A stretch of 36,364 bases of DNA, from the NCBI GenBank assembly GCA_028277665.1, contig JANQFU010000023.1, forward strand, positions 1-36,364, read 5' to 3'. A program made the translations under genes and the position numbers. Under the pieces are notes generated by a model that saw nothing but the letters and a program-made list of their open reading frames with translations, was not told the origin of the DNA and searched no databases. Below are positions 6,862-13,881 of the stretch, piece after piece; the first letter of the stretch is position 1; every line of letters starts with the position of its first letter. This DNA is from Alphaproteobacteria bacterium. GTDB lineage: Bacteria; Pseudomonadota; Alphaproteobacteria; Micavibrionales; Micavibrionaceae.

Positions 6862-6951
6862 ATGGACGACATATTAGGGATGCTCGGGATTGCTTTTTTG
6901 CTGGGGGCCGTTTTTTGTTTCGGCCTTTTGAGGGCGAACGAGCATGAGTAA
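6862..6951 (+). CDS. 29-residue single-helix membrane peptide
   Basis: The ATG at 6862 follows GGGGACGGA. Almost the whole product is one hydrophobic helix (GIAFLLGAVFCFGLL) ending RANEHE. Its stop overlaps the start of the next small frame by 8 bases, which supports real translation. No family is recognised. Confidence 0.5.
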   Translation: MDDILGMLGIAFLLGAVFCFGLLRANEHE

Positions 6952-7081
6952 TCCCGAATACAAACAGCCGGAAGTGACGATCTGCCCGCCCGCATATGCG
7001 GAAGGGTATTTAGATCTGAACTCCCGGCTGTTTTTTTGTGACAGCATGGAAGAGTTAATTACGGAAATCAAAAGAGGGTGA
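6944..7081 (+). CDS. Small phage protein of unknown function (45 aa)
   Basis: The frame starts inside the end of the previous one (ATGAGTAA overlap) and ends 58 bases before rep. The product has two cysteines (TICPPAYAEGY and LFFCDSMEEL) and an amphipathic C-terminal segment. I recognise nothing in it. Overlap-type coupling with its neighbour is the main support. Confidence 0.5.
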   Translation: MSNPEYKQPEVTICPPAYAEGYLDLNSRLFFCDSMEELITEIKRG

Positions 7082-7139
7082 GTGCCTTCCCCCGGCTAAC
7101 TAACAGAGGGGTCTGGGTGTACATCCCAATAAATAAACA

Positions 7140-8372
7140 ATGAGAACCGCACCGAAAATCAAAGGCTCCAGACGTTTTTACGACTGTACATTTTTGGCAG
7201 GCGGTTACGACACTTTGGAAGAAAGTGCGAGCGTTTACATTTTCAAAGAAACGTGGGATCGCCTCGAAGCCGCGAAGCAACACGCGAAAGAGCGGAACAA
7301 CGGAAGCAATCAGGCATACACAACCACGCTTGGCGGGATGGAGTTTCAAATAAAGCCGCATGGCGGCGCGGGCGTGGCTTTTATTCTCATCAATCCATAT
7401 TTCACGATTAGCATCCGGCCTGCAGAAATTGATTTCAATTTGTCTGTAACCTATAGGTCCCGGACGCTTTGGGAGTATGGCGCAAAAAACGCGCGCGCCA
7501 AAGCATGGGGGATTCTCCTCAAAGAGATGAAACCACGGCCGCGTGAGAACGAGAATGAGGACGCAGACATATGCGGCTGGCGGCGCGTCTCTGTTGTTCA
7601 CTATGCCTTTGATTTTCACAGTCCGGAATTCACCGGTGAGATTGGGGCGGAGATGACAGAGCGTATTATCTGTCATTCATCGATCAAGCCTCGTTGGGAT
7701 TTCAAAGTTAAAACAGAAAGAGGCGAAGAGGAAGAGGGGTATATTATGGGGACGTCCACCCGTATCCAGACTCTTACGGTTGGCAAAAAGAACGAGCTTG
7801 AGGTTCAGATTTACAAAAAATCGGATGAGATTACCGAAAAATCTCAAAAAACGTGGATGTATAAAATCTGGGAGCGTGCGGGGCTCGAGCCCGGGCCGGA
7901 AGGAAAGCATCATGACGTTTGGAGGATAGAGTTGCGTTTCGGCCGTGATTATCTTCATGAGCGTGGAATTGATGAATTCGAGGATTTTGAGGGCAAACGG
8001 GAGGCACTTTTGTCCGAGGCTCTTAAAAATCGCCGTCTGACCGATCGGAGCACGGATAGCAATCGTCGCCGTTGGCCGGTGCATCCGATATGGATGCAGG
8101 CCATTGAGATGGCCGGAAATGCGATTGAGCTTGTGCCTTTAGACGGGCATCGGGAGCTTTCGGCGGAAGTAATCAAGGAAAAGATTGTGCAGGACGTAAA
8201 GGCGGCTTTACGGCGTTACAACGTCCTTGAAACGGGGGGCGGAGATTATGACTGGGCTACAGCGCAGAACTTCTTTTCAAAGATCCTTCTGGAGATCGAG
8301 GAAGACGAAAATCACCACGAAAAAATGGAAGAATATTGCGAGCGTTACAAATACGTGTACGCGCCGATGTAA
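7140..8372 (+). CDS. Replication initiator, Rep_trans-like (rolling-circle) protein
   Basis: This 410-residue protein should nick the phage origin and start rolling-circle replication. Support comes from a block order typical of Rep_trans initiators: VVHYAFDFH at about 152-160 (R/Y.D..DF strand), TLTVGKKNELEVQIYKKSDEI at 211-231 with Y225 as candidate nicking tyrosine, and VWRIELRFGRDYL at 260-272. The N-terminal 130 residues are less familiar. The ATG at 7140 has no good ribosome-binding site, so translation may be weak or coupled; I see no better start. It is the largest gene of the element. PM2 uses a different type of initiator, so this combination is notable. Confidence 0.72.
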   Translation: MRTAPKIKGSRRFYDCTFLAGGYDTLEESASVYIFKETWDRLEAAKQHAKERNNGSNQAYTTTLGGMEFQIKPHGGAGVAFILINPYFTISIRPAEIDFNLSVTYRSRTLWEYGAKNARAKAWGILLKEMKPRPRENENEDADICGWRRVSVVHYAFDFHSPEFTGEIGAEMTERIICHSSIKPRWDFKVKTERGEEEEGYIMGTSTRIQTLTVGKKNELEVQIYKKSDEITEKSQKTWMYKIWERAGLEPGPEGKHHDVWRIELRFGRDYLHERGIDEFEDFEGKREALLSEALKNRRLTDRSTDSNRRRWPVHPIWMQAIEMAGNAIELVPLDGHRELSAEVIKEKIVQDVKAALRRYNVLETGGGDYDWATAQNFFSKILLEIEEDENHHEKMEEYCERYKYVYAPM

Positions 8373-8399
8373 CAGGCAAAAACCCGTCATGAACCCTGT

Positions 8400-8443
8400 A
8401 TAACCGCTTGTTTTAAGCGGTTATTCTAAAAATAAGCGGTTAG
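8400..8443. repeat. Hairpin plus third arm after rep
   Basis: ATAACCGCTT (8400-8409) pairs perfectly with AAGCGGTTAT (8415-8424). A further copy, AATAAGCGGTTAG (8431-8443), could pair with the first arm instead. Two alternative hairpins are thus possible in the 96-bp gap between rep and the late genes. It might act as terminator/antiterminator or as part of an origin. Confidence 0.55.
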
Positions 8444-8468
8444 TTTTGAGAGTGAGGGAGAAGGGCCG

Positions 8469-8687
8469 ATGACATATGACGAACTTGTGAGGAGATTGCA
8501 GACGTACGGCATGACGGTAGGTCAAGCCTGCGCTGACTTTCGGAACCGTACGGGGGTTGTCGTGAAGTCATGGGAAGTCCGTCAATATGCCGAACGTCAA
8601 GGGACGCTTTCGAGCCTTCAAAGCGCTTTTTTTACCGCTTATCTGACAATTCTTGAACTGGAGAAGGGCGGGGCACATGGCGGCTGA
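8469..8687 (+). CDS. Small phage protein, helix-turn-helix-like (72 aa)
   Basis: A strong AGGGAGAAGG ribosome-binding site precedes the ATG. The sequence is helical: MTVGQACADFRNRTGVVVKS followed by WEVRQYAERQG reads like a small HTH pair, and a more hydrophobic helix closes the protein. It opens the late-gene series, so a regulator of late transcription is possible, but no family is recognised. Its stop overlaps the next start (8677). Confidence 0.55.
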   Translation: MTYDELVRRLQTYGMTVGQACADFRNRTGVVVKSWEVRQYAERQGTLSSLQSAFFTAYLTILELEKGGAHGG

Positions 8688-9075
8688 AAAATTCGACGCG
8701 GAAACCGTTGCAAAAGAAGCGATTGCGACCAGTCCGGAGGTCACGGAAGGCGTGAACTTTACGGCGGACGCGGAAGAGATAAGCGCTTCAAAAGCGCTTA
8801 ATCCCGAAATCGAGGGGATAGATTATCAGCCGGATAAACGGAACGGGCGCTTGCTGGTCCTCGCTCTGGAGCAATGGGACCGGAATAAACGCCTTGATCC
8901 GGCGCAACTGGAAGCGGCGGAAGAAGTCGGCGCGGAAGCGTTCGGGGCGGTGAATGCCGCACCTGTGCCGCATATCGCAAAACTGGCCGTCACAATCGCT
9001 TTGCTGGCGGCGTCCGTCATTCCGCTGTTTTTGGATATTTCAGGGGCTCTTGGGGAGGAACAAAACCATGATTGA
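8677..9075 (+). CDS. Phage membrane protein with acidic N-terminal domain (132 aa)
   Basis: I start at 8677 (MAAEKFDAET) after GAGAAGGGCGGGG; the longer frame would overlap the previous gene needlessly. Residues 1-95 are acidic and Ala-rich, and one transmembrane helix follows (about 99-118, LAVTIALLAASVIPLFLDI). Such proteins sit in the internal membrane of double jelly-roll virions or scaffold assembly. No family is recognised. It overlaps the next gene by 8 bases. Confidence 0.6.
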   Translation: MAAEKFDAETVAKEAIATSPEVTEGVNFTADAEEISASKALNPEIEGIDYQPDKRNGRLLVLALEQWDRNKRLDPAQLEAAEEVGAEAFGAVNAAPVPHIAKLAVTIALLAASVIPLFLDISGALGEEQNHD

Positions 9076-9232
9076 TATTCTTTTTGCCGTGAGTTGGGGG
9101 CTTTCGCTGCTGTGTATGTTTCTGCTGGGAGCGGCGACCGGGGCAAGGATGTTTGCGCAACAAATGACGTGCGGCGTGATTAAGGCCGTGCGGGAAATCC
9201 GGGGGGTTGTCGATGCATTCAAAAGCCGTTGA
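9068..9232 (+). CDS. Small phage membrane protein (54 aa)
   Basis: The ATG at 9068 follows GGGAGGAACAAAACC. There is an N-terminal hydrophobic helix (LFAVSWGLSLLCMFLLGAA) and then a basic amphipathic tail (VIKAVREIRGVVDAFKSR). The frame overlaps genes at both ends, which supports a translated operon. It is a candidate minor virion membrane protein. Confidence 0.6.
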   Translation: MIDILFAVSWGLSLLCMFLLGAATGARMFAQQMTCGVIKAVREIRGVVDAFKSR

Positions 9233-9425
9233 ATGGGGAGCCGCGGGGGTGGTTTTGTTGCTTGTGGTCCTTCTGAAAGCGGTTAAAGAGGAACCTGAAG
9301 AAGAGCCGGAAGAGGAAGAAGAAACGGCGGAACAGGCGCGGCGGCGGATCATGGCAGAGATGGGCCGGCGCGGGGGGCAGAAATCGAAACGGGGGCCGGC
9401 GAAAAAAGATGAAATTCTCTCATAA
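9213..9425 (+). CDS. Small phage membrane protein with acidic then basic tail (70 aa)
   Basis: The ATG at 9213 follows a GGGGGG run. One transmembrane helix (about 9-24) is followed by a glutamate run (EEEPEEEEETAE) and a strongly basic C-terminus (RRRIMAEMGRRGGQKSKRGP). The polarity switch suggests contact between membrane and DNA or capsid. It overlaps the ATPase start by 17 bases, so the two are probably coupled in translation. Confidence 0.6.
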   Translation: MHSKAVEWGAAGVVLLLVVLLKAVKEEPEEEPEEEEETAEQARRRIMAEMGRRGGQKSKRGPAKKDEILS

Positions 9426-9954
9426 AACCTTTTACGGCATGACGGAGATGGGGAAGACGGCGGCAATGAAAAAGATTGCCGCCGTTTTACGGAAGAACAA
9501 GCAAAAAATCATTGCTTATTCCGGGGTCGGGGATCTGGCATGGCCGGGCAAGGTCACGGCGAGCGTTCACGAGCTGGAGGACCTTTTAGAAGATCCGAAA
9601 AGCGCGTATGCGCATGTGTTTCTGGATGAGGCGCGCGTTCTTTATTCCCGGTTTAAACGCTTAAAACATCCGCATATTGATAATCTTTTCACGATGGGGC
9701 GGCATAAGGGCTTTACCGTGTATTGCGCAACGCAATATCCCACGTCCATACCGCCGGCCGCGCGCGTGAATTGTTCGGAGTGCTATTGCTTCCGTCTGGG
9801 ATCGGCCGATCATGCCAAAATTGTTTATGAGGATTTCGGCGATATGCGTTTTGAAGGACGCCGGATAAGCGGTTTAATCCTGAAGCTCCCGCAACTCGAA
9901 TTTTTCCATTTAATCAAGCCTGATACGGCCCGGCATAAACGGGTTACTTTCTAG
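9409..9954 (+). CDS. Packaging ATPase, FtsK/HerA-type P-loop protein
   Basis: At 181 residues this is a very compact P-loop NTPase. Walker A is GMTEMGKT (about 10-17), Walker B is HVFLDEAR (about 71-78) with the catalytic acid pair DE, and a sensor-like YCATQYPTSIPP segment follows at about 105-116. That order and size fit the genome-packaging ATPases of membrane-containing double jelly-roll viruses (PM2 P9, PRD1 P9 group). It sits immediately before the capsid region, as in those viruses. A Zot-like inovirus ATPase is the main alternative, but Zot proteins are longer and have a membrane helix, absent here. Confidence 0.75.
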   Translation: MKFSHKTFYGMTEMGKTAAMKKIAAVLRKNKQKIIAYSGVGDLAWPGKVTASVHELEDLLEDPKSAYAHVFLDEARVLYSRFKRLKHPHIDNLFTMGRHKGFTVYCATQYPTSIPPAARVNCSECYCFRLGSADHAKIVYEDFGDMRFEGRRISGLILKLPQLEFFHLIKPDTARHKRVTF

Positions 9955-9956
9955 GC

Positions 9957-10020
9957 ATTTTCCCGGTATATGGGAAAATTCCCTCATGTCACGCTGAAAC
10001 TATGGACGGCGTGAGAGGGG
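9957..10020. promoter_or_regulatory. Two consecutive hairpins before the capsid genes
   Basis: ATTTTCCC (9957-9964) pairs with GGGAAAAT (9972-9979). Directly after it, CCCTC plus CACGC (about 9981-9994) can pair with GCGTG and GAGGGG (about 10010-10020). They separate the ATPase from the capsid block. Such structures could stabilise a processed capsid mRNA or set expression ratios. Confidence 0.5.
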
Positions 10021-10024
10021 AAGA

Positions 10025-10138
10025 ATGTCTTTGAACGTATCATTCGAACAAGTCGCGGCGGGGGTCATTGTCTCCGTCATTTCTCTTTTGCTCGTCGAGT
10101 TTTTGAAACCGAAGTTATTCAAGCAGGGGAGCTTATAA
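10025..10138 (+). CDS. 37-residue phage membrane peptide
   Basis: A GAGGGGAAG ribosome-binding site precedes the ATG at 10025. A single transmembrane helix covers most of it (AAGVIVSVISLLLVEFL), followed by a basic end (KPKLFKQGSL). It directly precedes another small membrane protein and the capsid gene, so it is a likely minor membrane component of the virion. Confidence 0.58.
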   Translation: MSLNVSFEQVAAGVIVSVISLLLVEFLKPKLFKQGSL

Positions 10139-10288
10139 ATGGCTAAATCTCGTAAAAGTCTGGTTACGCCGGGCGATGTGAAAACCGTATTGCTGGCTGC
10201 AATCGGGGTTTTTATCGCGGGCCTCGCAATGTACGCGGGCCGCAGTGTTGATTTTGTCAAAAACGCCACGCGCGGCTTTGACGCCTAA
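10139..10288 (+). CDS. 49-residue phage membrane protein
   Basis: The ATG at 10139 abuts the previous stop, so translation is probably coupled. The product has a basic N-terminus (AKSRKSL), a hydrophobic helix at about 16-33 (TVLLAAIGVFIAGLAMYAG) and a short polar end. It is a candidate virion membrane peptide. The major membrane proteins of PM2 and similar phages are also small and encoded beside the capsid gene. Confidence 0.6.
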   Translation: MAKSRKSLVTPGDVKTVLLAAIGVFIAGLAMYAGRSVDFVKNATRGFDA

Positions 10289-10312
10289 GACGGCGGGGGA
10301 GGAGATAAAATC

Positions 10313-11155
10313 ATGTCACTGAAATATCAACAAGAACTCCGGGCCTTTGATAATGTTGCGGCCGGAAAAATCGCAAAAACGAAGGCCGAAATCGGGCCTC
10401 GTTATCACGGCATTACGCTGGACTACACGGAAAGCGGCGTGCGCGTCTCTGAAGCGACGATGCGTACAGCGATTGAAGAAATCGTGGTGAAAATCAATTC
10501 CATTGAGCAATGGCGCATCTCGGCCGCGAAGCTCTTTGATATTGAAGCGTCCTACGATAAGGATTTTTCCGTTAAAAACGGGCTTATTCATCTGAATTTC
10601 TCGAACAGGACGGTTATCGGCCAGATCCAGCAAGAAGCCACGGCCATTGGAACGCTGGGCGTGAACTCTCTTGAAATCGAAGTGAAAATTGCGGCCGGCC
10701 GGACCAATCCGGGCCTTGTCGCGCATGCGGAAGTTGATGACGTTCTGGAAGCGCCGGGGATCATTCGGAAGCTGACCGGAAATAATCTGGTGATCAACGC
10801 CACCGGCGATTATCAGCAAACGCTTTCGCGGCGCGGAGCCACGTACCGGGCGTTACACTTTTTCGAGAACACGGCGGCGGATATTTCAAAACTGCGCTTT
10901 CAGTTTGAAGGCAAAACGCTCTGCGATGCCGCGCCGCATGTTCTGCACGGCATGAACGACAGATACGGCTATAGCGCCGCGACAGGTCAAATCGTCCTGC
11001 CGTTTGACAAGCGCGTGCTCGGGGATGCGTTGCCGTCTCAGATTGAGCAGGTCAACGGTCAGTTGAGGGATGCTCAGATGCGCTACACGCTCACGATGAC
11101 GGCGGCGAACAACGTCGATATCGTTGAGGATTTCTACGGCACGCCAAACGCGTAG
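10313..11155 (+). CDS. Major capsid protein, PM2 P2-like double jelly-roll type
   Basis: At 280 residues this is close to PM2 P2 (269) and FLiP's capsid protein (about 300). The sequence is almost wholly beta-strands with short turns: RYHGITLDYTESG, then IEEIVVKINSIEQWRISAAKL, a second set with SLEIEVKIAAG, and RGATYRALHFFENTAADISKLRFQFEG opening the second half. The repeated 'aromatic-H/R-hydrophobic strand, ITxIxVxINxx' arrangement in both halves is what a duplicated jelly roll should show. There is no signal peptide or coiled coil. A strong GGGGAGGAG ribosome-binding site suggests high expression. The assignment rests on pattern, length and context; a structure prediction would decide it. 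Confidence 0.72.
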   Translation: MSLKYQQELRAFDNVAAGKIAKTKAEIGPRYHGITLDYTESGVRVSEATMRTAIEEIVVKINSIEQWRISAAKLFDIEASYDKDFSVKNGLIHLNFSNRTVIGQIQQEATAIGTLGVNSLEIEVKIAAGRTNPGLVAHAEVDDVLEAPGIIRKLTGNNLVINATGDYQQTLSRRGATYRALHFFENTAADISKLRFQFEGKTLCDAAPHVLHGMNDRYGYSAATGQIVLPFDKRVLGDALPSQIEQVNGQLRDAQMRYTLTMTAANNVDIVEDFYGTPNA

Positions 11156-11168
11156 GAAAGGGGGCGTC

Positions 11169-11501
11169 ATGTCTGTGCCTATTCCGACAAGAAAACCGAA
11201 CGTCAGAACCGTTGCGGATGACAGTGAAGGGTTTCTTTCCACAATCAAGAATGTGGTTCAGGGCGCTTTCACAACAGGTCTTGATTTCGTCTCCGAACAA
11301 TGGGAGTGGGACCGTCAAAAGGAAATGATGCAGCTTCAGTTGAAGATGGATCAACAAGCCGCGCAAACAAACCTGACGGGATCGCCGACCGGCGGAGGAT
11401 CGTCAGGCGGCGGAACCTTCGGGATCCCGATGCTGGCCGCAATCAGCCCTGTGACGCTGGCGATTTTAGGGGTGGCCGGGATCATCCTTTTGAAAAAATA
11501 G
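11169..11501 (+). CDS. Virion membrane protein with C-terminal anchor (110 aa)
   Basis: I start at 11169 after AAAGGGGG. The order is: a polar N-terminus, an amphipathic segment (GFLSTIKNVVQGAFTTGLDF), a Gln-rich helix (QLQLKMDQQAAQ), a Gly/Ser linker, and a C-terminal transmembrane helix ending LLKK. It is the first of three successive proteins with this tail-anchor design. A role as minor capsid-membrane linker is inferred. Confidence 0.62.
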   Translation: MSVPIPTRKPNVRTVADDSEGFLSTIKNVVQGAFTTGLDFVSEQWEWDRQKEMMQLQLKMDQQAAQTNLTGSPTGGGSSGGGTFGIPMLAAISPVTLAILGVAGIILLKK

Positions 11502-11510
11502 GGGGATGAG

Positions 11511-11759
11511 ATGGCGGAACCTGAAACGGAAGCGAAAAAAACGGAAGGTTTTCTGAGCGGCTTTTTAAGCGGCGGGATCGGGTCTCTTCCAGCCTTAAAT
11601 CTGAATACAAGCTCTTCGGCTTATTCGTCTGTCAATGCGCCGTTTCAGGGGGGGACTGTGAATATCGGCGCAACGGGGGCCGGGATGAGCGCGCAAAACA
11701 TGATGCCCATGATCGCGCTGTTCGTCCTGGCCGCCGTCCTGTTTTTGAAAAAGGGGTAG
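11511..11759 (+). CDS. Virion membrane protein with C-terminal anchor (82 aa)
   Basis: The short N-terminus (EPETEAKKTEGFLSGFLSGG) resembles the GFLS start of the previous protein. A Ser/Gly-rich middle is followed by a C-terminal transmembrane helix (MMPMIALFVLAAVLFL) ending KKG. The two proteins may be distant paralogues. The gene lies 9 bases after the previous stop, in the same operon. Confidence 0.6.
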   Translation: MAEPETEAKKTEGFLSGFLSGGIGSLPALNLNTSSSAYSSVNAPFQGGTVNIGATGAGMSAQNMMPMIALFVLAAVLFLKKG

Positions 11760-11761
11760 TT

Positions 11762-12283
11762 ATGGGGTTTTTTTCATCATCTTCATCGTCCAGTTCAGAG
11801 AGTAAGAGCTACATCTCGGATGAAAAAATAACCTTGACGGATGACGCGCGGAACGCCTCCGTGCGCGGCTCCGGAGCGTCAGCGGCGGACAACGGCGTTT
11901 CGAATGCCGTGATCCTCTCCAAAAAAGCGCGGATCGGGGGAAATCTGAACATTATAAATGAAAGCCTTGATGCGGATCTTGCCGCGCGTGTCGTCGAATT
12001 GAATTCCGAACTTTCGGAAAATTCTATTGTGGAAGTCGGAAAGCGTTTGTCTGACGCGCTCACAAACTCTTTGTCTTTTGCCGACAATGTCCTGGAAGAA
12101 ATTGTCAATGTAAACGCAAAATCGCAGGAAGAGGCGTACGAAGCGCTTTCCGAAACAAAGGAGTTCGCCGGGCAGATTATTGCACAGGCGCAGGAAACGA
12201 ACGATGACCGGCTCAGTAAGTTCAGCACAGTGGCCTTTTTCGGCATGGCGATTTTGGCCGGGCTTTTGGTCTGGAGGGGGTAG
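11762..12283 (+). CDS. Virion membrane protein with coiled-coil-like body and C-terminal anchor (173 aa)
   Basis: It begins with a serine run (GFFSSSSSSSSESKS) and continues with a beta-prone stretch (ALVILSKKARIGGNLNIIN-like, residues about 48-62), a long helical region (about 65-150) rich in Glu, Ala and Asn that may form a coiled coil, and a C-terminal helix (VAFFGMAILAGLLVW) ending RG. The rod-plus-anchor form would suit a spike base or membrane tether. No family is recognised. Confidence 0.6.
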   Translation: MGFFSSSSSSSSESKSYISDEKITLTDDARNASVRGSGASAADNGVSNAVILSKKARIGGNLNIINESLDADLAARVVELNSELSENSIVEVGKRLSDALTNSLSFADNVLEEIVNVNAKSQEEAYEALSETKEFAGQIIAQAQETNDDRLSKFSTVAFFGMAILAGLLVWRG

Positions 12284-12285
12284 GG

Positions 12286-12843
12286 ATGGAAGACAGCAAT
12301 CTATATGACGATGAAATTATCATTCCGGGAGGCGGAGAAATCATTATTCCGCATACCGGGAATTATCTGAACGTCATCTCGGCGAGCAATCCGTTTACCC
12401 TGATTTATTCGACCGGATCACGGTTTTCGGCGGACGGCACGACCGAGATTAAAAACGTGCGCTATGAACAACTGACATTCAAGAACAAAAGTGCCTCTGA
12501 AAATATCGTCAGGTTCTACTACGGTTTGAACGGCGAAGTCGATCTGAACAAAATCAGTTTCAGCGGCGCGATTGCCACGCGGGGAGGGACGTCACGCGCC
12601 CACGGCGCGGCGGATGTGGGGACGGCCGCGGTGCAGCTTCTCGGCGCAAATGCCGATAGAACGGCGTGGATCGTCAACAACAACGGTGACGATACGATCT
12701 ATATCGGCGCGGACAATAGCGTAACCGTGTATAACGGCCTGCCGGTGCCGGCCGGCGGCACCTTCGGGGACAACGATCAGGGCGCAGTGTGGGCGGTTTC
12801 CGGCACAGCCGGGCAAGACGTCCGCTTTTATGAGGCACAGTGA
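12286..12843 (+). CDS. Vertex/spike-type beta-rich protein (185 aa)
   Basis: This protein has no membrane segment and is nearly all beta-strand. The N-terminal half (to about 95) has paired strands such as EIIIPGGGEIIIPHTGNYL. The C-terminal half holds TAWIVNNNGDDTIYIGADNS and a GGTFGDNDQGAVWAVSG pattern, a small jelly-roll-like arrangement seen in phage surface proteins. A penton or spike role next to the capsid genes is inferred. It starts 2 bases after the preceding stop. Confidence 0.55.
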   Translation: MEDSNLYDDEIIIPGGGEIIIPHTGNYLNVISASNPFTLIYSTGSRFSADGTTEIKNVRYEQLTFKNKSASENIVRFYYGLNGEVDLNKISFSGAIATRGGTSRAHGAADVGTAAVQLLGANADRTAWIVNNNGDDTIYIGADNSVTVYNGLPVPAGGTFGDNDQGAVWAVSGTAGQDVRFYEAQ

Positions 12844-12844
12844 T

Positions 12845-13486
12845 ATGGCAGTTATTGACAACACATTCGCGCTTCTCAACCGGGAAAACAGATGGACGGA
12901 AAACCAATCCTATGACATCGGAAAAGGCCTGGAATTCGGCGCTTATAAGATCCGCGACTATGGCGGCCTCAAGATCGCGGAGACAGGCGATTCTAACGCA
13001 AAAGTTGTTTTCATCGACGATGATGTTTTTGAAATTCACGCGAGTAACGGCGCTTTATTCGGAAATGCGCCGGGGGGTTATCCGAACGTTTCCGGAAAAC
13101 TTAATGCGGTCGGTTATCAGTCGAACGGCGAGAATTTGCCGTTTCAAAAAACCTTTGACAGCAATCTTGTTTCGGTTGGGCTGAACACGACAACCACGGT
13201 TGCGCACGGTCTCGGAGAAATGCCGCGCCTCGTCACGGCGGAACTTGTCTGCCAATCGGCCGATCAGGGCTATGCGACCGGCGAGCGTCTGTTTGTAGGG
13301 ATGACGTCTTCCATGATTTATAATGGCGGCTGGTTGGAGCGGACCTTTTACGTCTCCGCAAACGCCTCAAATCTTTATGTGATCTTCGGTCAGAGCCCGC
13401 TCGTGATCATGTCCAAAGATACGCATTCGGCGAGCGCCGAACTCGACACGTCAAAATGGAAAATACAATTGAGGGCGTACGTATGA
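12845..13486 (+). CDS. Receptor-binding / fibre-like protein (213 aa)
   Basis: I start at the ATG at 12845, which overlaps nothing. The middle has a Thr-rich strand (VGLNTTTTVAHGLGEMPRLV), like the entry to receptor-binding heads of phage fibres. The C-terminal domain (about 120-213) is beta-rich with aromatic residues (YNGGWLERTFYVSANASNLY). It probably forms the host-contact part of the vertex spike. It overlaps the next gene by 4 bases. Confidence 0.55.
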   Translation: MAVIDNTFALLNRENRWTENQSYDIGKGLEFGAYKIRDYGGLKIAETGDSNAKVVFIDDDVFEIHASNGALFGNAPGGYPNVSGKLNAVGYQSNGENLPFQKTFDSNLVSVGLNTTTTVAHGLGEMPRLVTAELVCQSADQGYATGERLFVGMTSSMIYNGGWLERTFYVSANASNLYVIFGQSPLVIMSKDTHSASAELDTSKWKIQLRAYV

Positions 13487-13881
13487 GCAAGCATTTCGTG
13501 GACACATCAGGCAATTATCTCGGGGAGTTTATCCCGCACACCCCGCGCAAATGGATTGCGCCGGTCACGGATGAGGCGACCGGGGAAGAGCTCCAGCCGG
13601 GCCGGTGGGAAGAGGGGGGGCCGGTCTGGCCGGAGATCCCGGACGGGGCCGTTGAGGTCGAGACGCCGCCCCATGACGGCCGTCAGACATGGGATGCGGC
13701 CGCGGGCGCATGGTTGCCCGTGCCGCCCGATCCGCTGGCGGATCTGGTCTCAACCGAAGAGCCTGCGACGGTCGCGCGCAAGCTCGAAGAAGTCATTGAG
13801 CACATTGAGACCGGCGCGCCGCTCTCCAGTTACACCGTGGAGTGGTTTCAAACACGCAAAACAGCGAGGGAAAATCTATGA
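13483..13881 (+). CDS. Tail-fibre-assembly-like small protein (132 aa)
   Basis: The pattern DTSGNYLGEF, IPDGAVEVETPPHDGRQTWD and GAWLPVP matches the layout of small fibre-assembly/chaperone proteins usually found just after a fibre gene in tailed phages, followed by a helical C-terminus (about 88-132). Here it also follows the fibre-like gene and may fold or trimerise it. In a tail-less phage this would be a borrowed host-recognition module. The start overlaps the previous stop (GTATGA). Confidence 0.55.
   Translation: MSKHFVDTSGNYLGEFIPHTPRKWIAPVTDEATGEELQPGRWEEGGPVWPEIPDGAVEVETPPHDGRQTWDAAAGAWLPVPPDPLADLVSTEEPATVARKLEEVIEHIETGAPLSSYTVEWFQTRKTARENL

Noticed and set aside
9409..9954. Zot-type inovirus assembly ATPase, with the whole element as a filamentous phage
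   Set aside because: The Rep, the small membrane peptides, the DUF3693-like regulator and dif integration all occur in inoviruses. But the ATPase has no membrane segment and is short, no pIII/pVIII-like secreted coat gene is seen, and the large beta-rich capsid candidate and SleB lysin do not fit extrusion without lysis. I keep it as the main alternative.
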